Assembly: GCF_026339955.1 (NCBI RefSeq)
Contig: NZ_JAPEPW010000001.1
Span: forward strand, 3,746,501-3,810,500
Direction: 5' to 3'
Source of the DNA: Streptomyces sp. NBC_01549
GTDB taxonomy: Bacteria > Actinomycetota > Actinomycetes > Streptomycetales > Streptomycetaceae
Length of the DNA: 64,000 nucleotides
Part shown: piece after piece, positions 48,960-57,439 of the stretch
How positions within the stretch are numbered: the stretch's first letter is position 1
How the letters are laid out: the number at the start of each line of letters is the position of its first letter
The notes under the pieces: generated by a model
Told to the model about the DNA's origin: nothing
Databases searched by the model: none
The model's input: the letters and a program-made list of their open reading frames with translations, nothing else
Made by a program: the position numbers and the translations under genes

Positions 48960-50186
48960 TCAGACCGTACTTCCCGCGGTCCACGCACTCCAGGACATGT
49001 TCCAGCCGTTCAGTCCGTTGTCCGGCGAGACGGTCTTGTCGGGCGAGTTCTTCACCACTATGACATCTCCGACCAGGGAGTTGTCGTAGAACCACTTCGC
49101 GCTGGTGTCCCCCTGCGCGCCCTGCACATCGGCAAGACCGACGCAGCCGTGGCTGGTGCCCTGCTGCCCGAAGGGCGGGTTCCCGCGGTTGTACCAGTAG
49201 TTGCCGTGAATGAACGTCCCCGAGGACGTCAGTCGCATCGCGTGCGGCACGTCAGGGATGTCGTACTCGCCGCCGTAGCCCACCGTCGAGCCGTTCATCC
49301 GCGTCTGGACGAACTTCTCGGAGATCACCATCTGCCCGTTGTACGTGGTGTGCTCCGGGCTACCCGCCGAGATCGGCTCCGTCTTGAACGTCTTGCCGTC
49401 GCGCACGACCGTCATGGTCTGCGTGTCGACGTCGACCGTGGAGACCTGGGAGCGGCCGATGGTGAAGGTGACCGTCTTCTTCTGCACCCCGAAGACGCCG
49501 TTCGCGCCCTCGACGCCGTCCAGGTCGATCTTCATCGTGACCTTGGAACCGGCCTTCCAGTACTCCTCGGGCCGGAAGTCGAGCCGCTGCGCCCCGAACC
49601 AGTGCCCGGCCACCTGCTGCCCGCTGCTGGAGGTGACCGTGATGTGCGACTGCACGGCCTTCTGGTTGCTGATCACCTTGTCGAAGTTGAACGACACCGG
49701 CATTCCGACGCCGACCGTGGTGCCGTTGTCGGGCGTGTACGTGCCGATGAAGCTGTTGCTCGAGGAGACCGTCGTGAAGATGGAGTTGGCGGCGGCCGTA
49801 CGTCCGCTCGCGTCCTTCGCGGTCGCCGAGATCTGGTACTTCGTCCCGCGCTCCAACTGCGCCGTCGGCTTCCAGCCGGTCCCGTCCGCGGTGATCGCCC
49901 CCGGCACCGCCGTCTCGGACCCCGACACCGTCATCTTCACGTCCGTCAGCTTGCCGTCGCTGACCTTCACGCCGGTCGCGTTGATGGACGCGTCCGTCGA
50001 GCCGTCCTTGGCCGAGATGGCGATCTTCGCCGTGGACGTCTTGGCCGAGTTGCCGCCGCCCTTGCCACTGTTGGTGTCGGTGTCGGCGTTGGCATTGCCA
50101 CCGCAGCCGGTCAGGGTGAGGGCGCCGACCATCAGGGCGGCACAGGCACCCAGTGCGCGCCGCGCTGTCATGTTCGGCGTTGCCAC
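48960..50186 (-). CDS. L,D-transpeptidase lipoprotein (Ig-like + YkuD)
   Basis: A 408-residue lipoprotein (lipobox LTGC). It has two Ig-like domains (about 45-250, including FIGTYTPDNGTTVGVGMPVS) and a YkuD catalytic domain with HGNYWYN and SHGCVGLAD (nucleophile Cys348). It makes 3-3 peptide cross-links in peptidoglycan outside the membrane. GTG 50186 is preferred because GGAG lies 6 bp upstream; an ATG 15 bp later lacks one. The 208 bp upstream hold its promoter. Confidence 0.92.
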   Translation of the reverse strand: MATPNMTARRALGACAALMVGALTLTGCGGNANADTDTNSGKGGGNSAKTSTAKIAISAKDGSTDASINATGVKVSDGKLTDVKMTVSGSETAVPGAITADGTGWKPTAQLERGTKYQISATAKDASGRTAAANSIFTTVSSSNSFIGTYTPDNGTTVGVGMPVSFNFDKVISNQKAVQSHITVTSSSGQQVAGHWFGAQRLDFRPEEYWKAGSKVTMKIDLDGVEGANGVFGVQKKTVTFTIGRSQVSTVDVDTQTMTVVRDGKTFKTEPISAGSPEHTTYNGQMVISEKFVQTRMNGSTVGYGGEYDIPDVPHAMRLTSSGTFIHGNYWYNRGNPPFGQQGTSHGCVGLADVQGAQGDTSAKWFYDNSLVGDVIVVKNSPDKTVSPDNGLNGWNMSWSAWTAGSTV

Positions 50187-50394
50187 GGGCTGCTCCAGTT
50201 TCTCGTGATGTGCGTGATCCGCTCCAGTGCGTGGGAAAAGAGCGAGCGGTGCCGCGAAGGGTTCCCTCCGTCCCCGGCCCAACACCATCGCGTGACAGAA
50301 CCGGGACAATGCCCCGACGGTCCCCCGGCGAACTCGCCTTTCCACCGCCTCGACTTGGTGTCGGCCGAGGCGGCAGGCCACTCGCCGTCACGGA

Positions 50395-51426
50395 CTAGGC
50401 GCTCCCGTACAGCTCCCCGTACGACGGCCACACCCCGCCAGGTCCGTCCACCGGGTCGGCCGCTCGTACCGCGCGGACGATCGCCCGCGTCACCAGATCC
50501 GCGCCCGCCGCGAGGATCTCGTTGAGGGCCAAGGGGTTGTCGGGGGTGAGGGGACGGGCACCCGTGGCCAGGGCGAAGACCGTGTCGCCGTCGTTCAGGA
50601 GGTGGACCGGACGGACGGCGCGCGCGATGCCGTCGTGTGCCGTGCCGGCGAGCTTGTGGGCCTGGGCGCGGGTGAGGTCGGCGTCGGTGGCGACGACGGC
50701 GAGCGTGGTGTTCAGCGGCGGAGGCGCGTTCTTCGCGGCGGCCTCGGCGAGCCGTTTCCGCGCCGCCTCGTGGACCTCGGCGGAGGGATACGCCGTACGG
50801 CCGTCTCGCAGCAACTCCCCGTACAACACCCCCGTCTGCGGATCCACCGCCGAACCCGCCGCGTTGGCCACCACCAGCGCGGCCACCGTGATCCCCGAGT
50901 CGAGCACGGCGCTCGCCGTCCCGACCCCGCCCTTGATCGGCCCGACCGTCGCCCCCGTCCCGGCGCCCACGCACCCCTCCGGCACCGGCGCGCCCGGCGC
51001 GCTCGCGTCGGCCGCCTCGACCGCGGTCCGGCCCGTGGCCGCGTCCGGCCTCGCCCCGAAGTCGCCGCCGCGGCCCAGGTCGAAGACGCAGGCGGCGGGC
51101 ACGACCGGCACCACGTGCGCCGGATCGGGGCCCACCCGCACCCCGCGGCCGCGCTCCTCCAACCAGGCCATCACCCCGGACGCGGAGTCCAGCCCGTACG
51201 CGCTGCCGCCGGTCAGTACGACCGCTTCCACCTTCTGCACCAGGTTGCGCGGGTCGAGCGCGTCGGTCTCCTTGGTGCCGGGGCCGCCGCCGCGTACGTC
51301 CACGGCCGCGACGGCGCCGCCCGCAGGGGCGAGCACGACCGTGGTGCCGGTGAGCCAACCGTCGCCGGTACGCGTCGCGTGTCCCACGCGCAGCCCCGCG
51401 ACATCCGTCAGAGCGTCAACTGTCAT
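50395..51426 (-). CDS. P1 family (DmpA/BapA-like) N-terminal-nucleophile aminopeptidase
   Basis: A 343-residue S58/P1 peptidase. The start LTDVAGLRVGHATRTGDGWL, the segment VVLTGGSAYGLDSASGVMAW and the autocleavage region PPPLNTTLAVVATDADLT (nucleophile Thr after Asn) are family hallmarks; GDTVFALATG follows. Such enzymes cut N-terminal residues from small or beta-amino-acid peptides. ATG 51426 overlaps the ltrA stop (ATGA). Confidence 0.88.
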   Translation of the reverse strand: MTVDALTDVAGLRVGHATRTGDGWLTGTTVVLAPAGGAVAAVDVRGGGPGTKETDALDPRNLVQKVEAVVLTGGSAYGLDSASGVMAWLEERGRGVRVGPDPAHVVPVVPAACVFDLGRGGDFGARPDAATGRTAVEAADASAPGAPVPEGCVGAGTGATVGPIKGGVGTASAVLDSGITVAALVVANAAGSAVDPQTGVLYGELLRDGRTAYPSAEVHEAARKRLAEAAAKNAPPPLNTTLAVVATDADLTRAQAHKLAGTAHDGIARAVRPVHLLNDGDTVFALATGARPLTPDNPLALNEILAAGADLVTRAIVRAVRAADPVDGPGGVWPSYGELYGSA

Positions 51427-52667
51427 GCCTCCAGTGTTTCCCGATCCGCGGTCCCCGCCCCCTCTCCCGTGCCCGTCCGTGCCGTCAGGGCCAGCCCGAC
51501 CACCACCGACAGCGCCGCCACGATGCCCGCCGCGAGCACCGCCCAGCTGCCCAGGAAGGTGCACAGGATCACCAGCAACGCCGTCATCGGCAGGACGAGT
51601 TGCTGTGCGATGCCCACCTTGAAATGACGCGCGTGCAACAGCCACACGGTGAGGAAGTACAGCGCCGTCGGCAGTGTCACCGCGGCGGACGCGGCGAGCG
51701 TCGAGATCTGTGTCTTGCCCACCGCCTCCTCGACCGCGACCTCCAGGCCCGCGCCGATCGCGGCCGCCGACGAGAAGATCAGATAGTGGCCGTAGCCCCA
51801 CAGGAACGACTGTCTGTTGGACCGCAGATGCCCGTGGATGGGCACCACGAAGTAGATCCACCAGGCCGCGAAGACGATCAGCAGTCCGCCGGCGGCGATC
51901 GGCAACAGCTCGCGCAGCGCGTCGTGCTCGTCCACCGCCGACTTCACGGCGACCGTCGACGCGGCGATCGTCTCGCCCAGCACGATGATCGTGAACAGGC
52001 CGAACCGCTCGGAGACGTGGTGCGGATGCCAGGAGGTGACGAAGTCCTTCTCCGCGTACAACGGGACGCACATCTCGGCGAGCGCCATCACCAGGAACAC
52101 CCAGGGACGCCCGGACTGCGGCAGGACCAGCAGCCCCAGCCAGCCGATCTGGCACAGGAACACACCGCCCGCGTACCGCAACGCCATGGTCTTCTCGGGG
52201 CCCTGAGCGCCGCGGGCCGCCCGCAGCCACTGGGCGATCAACGCGAAGCGCATGATCACGTAGCCGAGCCAGACGGCCGTGTACACATGGTGCTCGAACG
52301 CCTGAGACACCCCGGCGGCGAGGACCAGGACACCGGCGATCTGCACCAGCGTCACGACCCGGTAGAGCGCGTCGTCGTTGTCGTAGGCCGAGGAGAACCA
52401 GGTGAAGTTCATCCACGCCCACCAGATCGAGAAGAAGATCATCGCGTAGTTGAGGATGCCCTCGCCCGCGTGTCCCGCCGCCACGGCATGCACCAGCTGC
52501 ATGCCCGCCTGGGCGATGGCCACGACGAAGCACAGGTCGAAGAAGAGCTCCAGCGGCGATGCGACGCGGTGCTCCTCGTCCCTGCTCCGGGCGGTCATTC
52601 TGCGCAGGGGCCCGAGCCGGGCCGTCCTGGGCGTCGGGGTGGGCTCGGGAGTGGTGCTGGACGTCAT
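51423..52667 (-). CDS. ltrA: Low temperature requirement protein A (LtrA) family membrane protein
   Basis: A 414-residue integral membrane protein with about 10-12 helices. The family start VASPLELFFDLCFVVAIAQA is clear, and HVSERFGLFTIIVLGETIAA is the central signature. LtrA was named from Listeria cold growth; the biochemical activity is unknown. It is transcribed first in a two-gene operon with the P1 peptidase. Confidence 0.88.
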   Translation of the reverse strand: MTSSTTPEPTPTPRTARLGPLRRMTARSRDEEHRVASPLELFFDLCFVVAIAQAGMQLVHAVAAGHAGEGILNYAMIFFSIWWAWMNFTWFSSAYDNDDALYRVVTLVQIAGVLVLAAGVSQAFEHHVYTAVWLGYVIMRFALIAQWLRAARGAQGPEKTMALRYAGGVFLCQIGWLGLLVLPQSGRPWVFLVMALAEMCVPLYAEKDFVTSWHPHHVSERFGLFTIIVLGETIAASTVAVKSAVDEHDALRELLPIAAGGLLIVFAAWWIYFVVPIHGHLRSNRQSFLWGYGHYLIFSSAAAIGAGLEVAVEEAVGKTQISTLAASAAVTLPTALYFLTVWLLHARHFKVGIAQQLVLPMTALLVILCTFLGSWAVLAAGIVAALSVVVGLALTARTGTGEGAGTADRETLEA

Positions 52668-52763
52668 AGGGCCAAGCACAGCAGAAAGGAGTCCGGGTTG
52701 CTCGGCTGGGGTCCGCGGCCGTGCCTGGATGGGCCGGAGGCCCCTCGGCGTACCCTGGGACGC

Positions 52764-52964
52764 ATGAGTACCGCCCCCACCCCCGAACCGCGTGACGCGT
52801 CCGCACCGCGTGATCCGAAGTCCGCGCTGATCTTTGACGACCCGCTGGACCGGCAGTCCTCGGACGACACGGACCGGGGATGGGGCGAACAGTCCGGCGG
52901 CGAGAGTGACAGTGCGGCGGACCTGAAGCGGTTCCTCGACGAGAAGCCGCCGCACCACCTCTGA
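52764..52964 (+). CDS. Small acidic conserved Streptomyces protein
   Basis: A 66-residue soluble, acidic protein (ALIFDDPLDRQSSDDTDRGW, ending SAADLKRFLDEKPPHHL). The last motif is typical of a small conserved streptomycete family without known function. It is divergent from ltrA. The ATG has GGGA 6-9 bp upstream. Confidence 0.7.
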   Translation: MSTAPTPEPRDASAPRDPKSALIFDDPLDRQSSDDTDRGWGEQSGGESDSAADLKRFLDEKPPHHL

Positions 52965-52996
52965 ACCGCCGGGCCTCGCCGCCCGAGCCGCCCGAC

Positions 52997-53022
52997 GCCG
53001 ACCCCGAGCTTGCGGAGTCGGC
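52997..53022. terminator. Hairpin between the small acidic gene and mscL
   Basis: A 10-bp stem GCCGACCCCG / CGGAGTCGGC with one mismatch and loop AGCTTG, between convergent genes. Confidence 0.6.
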
Positions 53023-53029
53023 CCCGTCG

Positions 53030-53515
53030 TCAGTACTGGCTGCGTCCCGAAGCGCGCTGGGCGACAAGGGCGTCGCGGATCTCCTTGAGCACCTCCAGCT
53101 CGGACACCTCGATGACCTCCTGGGTGCCCTCCCTCGCCTTCTGTCGGGCCGCGTGCCGGGCCAGGAACTTCGACATCGGCAGGACCATCAGGAAGTAGAC
53201 GACGGCCGCGGTGATCACGAAGCTGAGCGTGGCGCCCAGCACCGAGCCCCACAGGATCCGGACGCTTGTAGCCGTGTCCCCAGTGCCGGTGCAGGTCTTG
53301 ATGCAGGAGCTGTAACTGTCGAGGTTCTGCGTGCCGATCGCACCCACCAGCGGGTTGATGACGCCCTTCACCACCGAGTTGACGATGTTGGTGAAGGCCG
53401 CGCCGATGACCACCGCGACCGCCAGGTCGATGACGTTGCCCCGCATCAGAAAGGCCTTGAAGCCCTCCAGGACACCGGGTTGCTTCTTCTCGCTGACTAA
53501 GAGGCCCCTCTGCAC
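53030..53515 (-). CDS. mscL: Large-conductance mechanosensitive channel
   Basis: A 161-residue MscL. FKAFLMRGNVIDLAVAVVIG is the conserved N-helix/TM1 with AAFTNIVNSVV, TM2 is FVITAAVVYFLMVLPMSK, and a cytoplasmic bundle follows. An actinobacterial periplasmic loop with CIKTC cysteines is present. The usual start (GTG-AGC-GAG-AAG) reads GTC-AGC-GAG-AAG here although AGAGGGG lies correctly spaced before it. The next in-frame start is GTG 53515, which adds a 7-residue leader including a TTA codon. The start is therefore uncertain. It relieves turgor on hypo-osmotic shock. Confidence 0.85.
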   Translation of the reverse strand: MQRGLLVSEKKQPGVLEGFKAFLMRGNVIDLAVAVVIGAAFTNIVNSVVKGVINPLVGAIGTQNLDSYSSCIKTCTGTGDTATSVRILWGSVLGATLSFVITAAVVYFLMVLPMSKFLARHAARQKAREGTQEVIEVSELEVLKEIRDALVAQRASGRSQY

Positions 53516-53647
53516 AAGTTGTGGAACAAACAGCTCCGCAACCTACGGCAGGGCACGCCGGACCTGTCCAACGAGGCGGCTCGATCTGGCGACTTGACAC
53601 CGATTCGATATCCAGGACGGCAGTCCGCACTGTGTTCGGAGCGGCGC

Positions 53648-54352
53648 TCAGCACAGTGTCACCGCCAGCCGGGCGGTGGTGCCCGCGCCGGCGAGCCGCG
53701 CCGCCGTCGCCCGGGGCACGGAGAGCACCACCAGCGCTCCGGTCTCGGTGGCGGCGAAGTCGGGGACCTCGGCCACCCGTGCCCCGGCCGCGACCACGCG
53801 TCCCTCGCTGCCACCGTCCGCCGCGATCACGTCGACCCGGTCGCCGGGCCTGAGCAGCCGCACCGTGGCCGCGTCGGCGATCCGCACCGGCGCCGCCACC
53901 ATCTCCACCGCGCCCCGCCCCCGCAGGGAAGAGGAAGAAGAGCGAGGAGAGAGGAGGGGGGAGGGATAAGGGGACAGAGGAGAGGAAGCGGACGTGGACG
54001 GGGGAGCTCCCGTCGGATGGCCCCGGGCCCGCCCGGCGTCACCTGGGCCCGCCGCCACGAGGGCCGCCGCCGTGACGGCGAGCCCCGCGGCCACGGCCCG
54101 CCGCTTGTGCCGGGTGAGGCGCCGCAGCCGGTACCGTCCGCCGCGCACGTGCACGGGGGCGAACTGAGGCACCTCGCAGATCGGAGGCGTGTCCACGCCG
54201 GGCGGCCGCACAGGATCCGTGCCGGGCGGCCCTACAGGATCCATGCCGCGCTGACGTACAGGATCCATGCCCGGCGCCCGTACGAGATCCGTGTCCTGCG
54301 GGCGTACATGCGGGCGTACAAGCGGGCGTACAAGAGGAGCGTGCTGTGCCAT
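53648..54352 (-). CDS. SAF-domain (CpaB/RcpC-like) protein
   Basis: A 234-residue protein. A Pro/Arg-rich N-terminus contains repeated (x)DPV segments (MDPV / TDPV). A membrane segment (AVAAGLAVTAAALVAAG) and a Ser/Pro-rich linker are followed by a SAF domain (AAPVRIADAATVRLLRPGDR, VDVIAADG; LVVLSVPRATAARLAG). It resembles RcpC/CpaB assembly proteins of Flp-type pili, though no other pilus genes are nearby. The DNA repeats around 54200-54330 underlie the repetitive N-terminus. Confidence 0.7.
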   Translation of the reverse strand: MAQHAPLVRPLVRPHVRPQDTDLVRAPGMDPVRQRGMDPVGPPGTDPVRPPGVDTPPICEVPQFAPVHVRGGRYRLRRLTRHKRRAVAAGLAVTAAALVAAGPGDAGRARGHPTGAPPSTSASSPLSPYPSPLLSPRSSSSSLRGRGAVEMVAAPVRIADAATVRLLRPGDRVDVIAADGGSEGRVVAAGARVAEVPDFAATETGALVVLSVPRATAARLAGAGTTARLAVTLC

Positions 54353-54550
54353 GGGACCACCACCTGCGACGAGAGATCGGCTTGCGATCCCACGATGAGG
54401 CCTCGCGACGGTACCCGTCGGCGCCGGTGGACTACCGACGGGTTGTGGACAACTCCCTCACCCGAACGGGAGGTTCCACACGGGGGAAGGCCCCGCCGAG
54501 GCGCCCGTCGGGGCCTGTCGGCGCCAGTCGGCAGCTGTCGGCAGGCGCCG

Positions 54551-55384
54551 TCACGGCATCTCGAACCCCGGATCCATGCCGCCCAGCGCCTTCGTGCACA
54601 GACAGTCCCGCGTCCCGTTCCCCGGCAGTGCCGCCACCACGTCGTACAGCACGTCCCGCAGCCGGTCCACGTTCGCCGCGAACACCTTCAGCACGTCGTC
54701 GTGCGAGACGCCCTCGCCGGCCTCCGCGCCCGCGTCGAGGTCGGTGACCAGGGTCAACGAGGTGTAGCAGAGTTCGAGTTCACGGGCGAGCGCGGCCTCG
54801 GGGTGGCCGGTCATGCCCACCACGGACCAGCCCTGCGCCTGGTGCCACAGCGACTCGGCGCGGGTGGAGAACCGCGGCCCCTCGACCACCACGAGCGTGC
54901 CGCCGTCCACCGGCTCCCAGTCGCGCCCGCGCGCCGCTTCGAGGGCGGCCTTGCGGCCGACGGGGCAGTAGGGGTCGGCCAGGGACACGTGCACGACGTT
55001 CGGCACGGTGCCGTCAGGCAGCGGCAGCCCGTCGAAGAACGTCTGCGTCCGTGTCTTCGTACGGTCGACCATCTGGTCCGGCACGAGCAGCGTTCCCGGA
55101 CCGTACTGGGCCCGCAGCCCGCCCACCGCGCACGGCCCGAGGACCTGCCGGGCGCCGACGGAGCGCAGCGCCCAGAGGTTGGCCCGGTAGTTGATGCGGT
55201 GCGGCGGCAGATGGTGGCCGCGGCCGTGGCGGGGAAGGAAGGCGACCCGTCGTCCGGCGATCTCGCCGAGGAACAGGGAGTCGCTCGGCGGCCCGTAGGG
55301 GGTATCGACCTGTATCTCGGTCACATCGTCGAGGAAGGAGTAGAAGCCCGAGCCACCGATGACACCGATCTCTGCGTTCGCCAT
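54551..55384 (-). CDS. mtnP: S-methyl-5'-thioadenosine phosphorylase
   Basis: A 277-residue MTAP of the PNP/UDP family 2. It begins NAEIGVIGGSGFYSFLDDV, with PRHGRGHHLPPHRINYRANL (phosphate/substrate loop), VVVEGPRFSTRAESLWH and SVVGMTGHPEAALARELELC. It recycles methylthioadenosine to adenine and methylthioribose-1-phosphate. The ATG at 55384 lacks a clear ribosome-binding site, so the mRNA could be leaderless. Confidence 0.93.
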   Translation of the reverse strand: MANAEIGVIGGSGFYSFLDDVTEIQVDTPYGPPSDSLFLGEIAGRRVAFLPRHGRGHHLPPHRINYRANLWALRSVGARQVLGPCAVGGLRAQYGPGTLLVPDQMVDRTKTRTQTFFDGLPLPDGTVPNVVHVSLADPYCPVGRKAALEAARGRDWEPVDGGTLVVVEGPRFSTRAESLWHQAQGWSVVGMTGHPEAALARELELCYTSLTLVTDLDAGAEAGEGVSHDDVLKVFAANVDRLRDVLYDVVAALPGNGTRDCLCTKALGGMDPGFEMP

Positions 55385-55428
55385 GACAAGCACAGTAGCT
55401 GGCTTCGAAGGACTGCCTCCGAAAACGC

Positions 55429-55464
55429 CGGGGACCCCGCCGTCGTACGACGGCGGGGTCCCCG
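55429..55464 (-). terminator. Perfect 36-bp palindrome, terminator
   Basis: An uninterrupted palindrome (arms CGGGGACCCCGCCGTCGT / ACGACGGCGGGGTCCCCG) after fmdB on the minus strand, followed there by GCGTTTTC. Confidence 0.8.
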
Positions 55465-55512
55465 GGGAAAAGTCCTGTGCGGCCGAGCCGCGGCCGGACC
55501 GCTGTTCGGGTT

Positions 55513-55839
55513 CTACGCGGCCGAGCTGCTGCTCGACGAGCCGCTGCCCGACGACTTCGCGCTCGACGACTTCGAGTCCGACGAAGACGACGAGGTCGTC
55601 GACGACGAGGACGACGTCGAAGGGGTCGACGGCTTGGTCGCCGGCGAGCTGCTCGACGAGGAGCCGCGGCTGTCGTTGCGGTAGAAGCCGGAGCCCTTGA
55701 AGACAATGCCGACGGCCGAGAACACCTTCTTCAGGCGGCCACCGCAGTTGGGGCACTCGGTCAGGGCATCGTCGGTGAACTTCTGCACCGCCTCGAGGCC
55801 CTCGCCACACTCGGTGCACTGGTACTGGTAGGTCGGCAC
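55513..55839 (-). CDS. FmdB family zinc-ribbon protein
   Basis: A 108-residue protein. The N-terminal zinc ribbon is PTYQYQCTECG...CPNCGG with four cysteines, followed by LKKVFSAVGIVFKGSGFYRN. A long Ser/Lys/Thr-rich disordered tail (about 60-108) follows. GTG 55839 has GGAGGAAG 3-7 bp upstream. The family is named after FmdB of formamidase operons, but its function is unknown. Confidence 0.88.
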   Translation of the reverse strand: MPTYQYQCTECGEGLEAVQKFTDDALTECPNCGGRLKKVFSAVGIVFKGSGFYRNDSRGSSSSSSPATKPSTPSTSSSSSTTSSSSSDSKSSSAKSSGSGSSSSSSAA

Positions 55840-55907
55840 TTGTCTTCCTCCTGGCACTCTCACTCAGTGAGTGCTAACGACAGTCCATACTGACGTATTC
55901 CGCGAGA

Positions 55908-57170
55908 TCAGTCCACTGTCACCGGCACTCGGTGACCGACGCCACGTGCGACGGTGCGTTCGGTGGGCCGTGTTGTCAGCCGTGAGCGCAGGGCCAGCAG
56001 GGTCGCGAGCGCCAGTGCCGTACCGGCCATCGGCACCAGGAATCCGGCACCGTCCCACAAGTGGTCCTCCAGCTGTCCCGCGACCGTGACGGCCGCCGCC
56101 TGGCCGAGCGCGACGGCGCCGGTCAGCCAGGTGAAGGCCTCGGTGCGGGCGCCCGCCGGGACCAGGCCCTCGACCAGCGTGTAGCCGGTGATCAGGGACG
56201 GAGCGATGCACATGCCGACCAGGAGGCCGATGCCGGCGAGCACGACCACGGAGTGCGCGGTCCACAGTCCGGACGCGGCGAGCGTCAGGGCGGCGTAGCC
56301 GATGACGAGCCGCCGCCGCGGGGCCACCTTCCAGGCGACGGCGCCGCAGACGACGCCGGAGAGCATGTTGCCCGCGGCGAAGACGCCGTACAGGACGCCG
56401 TTCAGACCGGGCTCGCCGATCGACTCGCTGAACGCGGCGAGCGAGACCTGCATACCGCCGAAGACGGAGCCGATGCCCAGGAAGGTCACGATCAGCACGC
56501 GCACTCCGGGGACCCGCAGCGCGGAACCGTGCTCCACGCGTGTGTGCCCGGCGGCCGCGACAGCGGGCTGGGTGCTCTTCTGCGCGGCGAAGAGGAGACC
56601 GCCGATCAGGGTCAGCCCGGCCTCGGTCAGCAGGCCCGCGGCCGGGTGCACGGCGGTGCACAGCGCCGTGGCGAGCAGCGGGCCGAACACGAAGGTCAGC
56701 TCGTCCGTCACGGACTCGAAGGCCGCCGCGGTGGTCATCAGGGGCGAGTCCTGGAGCTTCACGCCCCAGCGGGCACGCACCATGGGCCCGACCTGGGGCA
56801 CCGAGGCGCCGGTCGGCACGGCGGCGACGAAAAGGGCCCACAAGGGGGCGTCCGACAGCGCCAGCGCCGTCAGGGAGAAGCCTGCCAGGGCGTGCACCAG
56901 GACGCCGGGCAGCAGGACGGCCCGCTGTCCGTGGCGGTCGGCGAGACGGCCGGTGAAGGGCGCGAACAGTGCCATGGAGACGCCGGTGACGGCGGCGACG
57001 GCGCCGGCGGCCCCGTACGAGCCGGTGGTGTGCTGGACGAGGAGTACGAGGGAGAGAGTCAGCATCGCGAAGGGCTGACGTGCGGCGAAGCCGGGAAGCA
57101 GGAACGTCCAGGCGCCGCGGGTTCGCAGCAGCTGTCCGTACCCGGGGCGGGAGGTGACCGTGGATGCCAC
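55908..57170 (-). CDS. MFS transporter (12-TMS)
   Basis: A 420-residue MFS protein with 12 predicted helices. It starts LLRTRGAWTFLLPGFAARQP, with GRLADRHGQRAVLLPG (motif A) and a central AAFESVTDELTFVFGPLLAT as seen in actinobacterial uncharacterised exporters. GTG 57170 has GAAAGG upstream. The substrate is unknown. Confidence 0.85.
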   Translation of the reverse strand: MASTVTSRPGYGQLLRTRGAWTFLLPGFAARQPFAMLTLSLVLLVQHTTGSYGAAGAVAAVTGVSMALFAPFTGRLADRHGQRAVLLPGVLVHALAGFSLTALALSDAPLWALFVAAVPTGASVPQVGPMVRARWGVKLQDSPLMTTAAAFESVTDELTFVFGPLLATALCTAVHPAAGLLTEAGLTLIGGLLFAAQKSTQPAVAAAGHTRVEHGSALRVPGVRVLIVTFLGIGSVFGGMQVSLAAFSESIGEPGLNGVLYGVFAAGNMLSGVVCGAVAWKVAPRRRLVIGYAALTLAASGLWTAHSVVVLAGIGLLVGMCIAPSLITGYTLVEGLVPAGARTEAFTWLTGAVALGQAAAVTVAGQLEDHLWDGAGFLVPMAGTALALATLLALRSRLTTRPTERTVARGVGHRVPVTVD

Positions 57171-57439
57171 GGCCCGTGCCTTTCTGCCGCCTGGTGGCGC
57201 GACCCCTTATGCCGGGCGGGCGCCGAGAGCTGTCCTCTTGCGCGGAACTGCGGTAGATGCCGCGCCGCCCACTGCGAGGGCGTCACGACCGCCATACGGT
57301 CGCGCCAGCTCTGCTTCAGGCAGAGTTGGTTCGATCAAGGTGTGCCTTCATCGTACAGGGGTGAGCGCTGCGGTGCCTGTGAAAGTGAGCACCATGGCGG
57401 TGTTCGCCTGTGAATGCACATCGCCTCTTCGTGTCCCGT

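Noticed and set aside
50395..53067. Single 890-residue protein covering the P1 peptidase and the region upstream
   Set aside because: The frame upstream of 51426 is only the shadow of ltrA; the peptidase start is coupled to the ltrA stop by ATGA.
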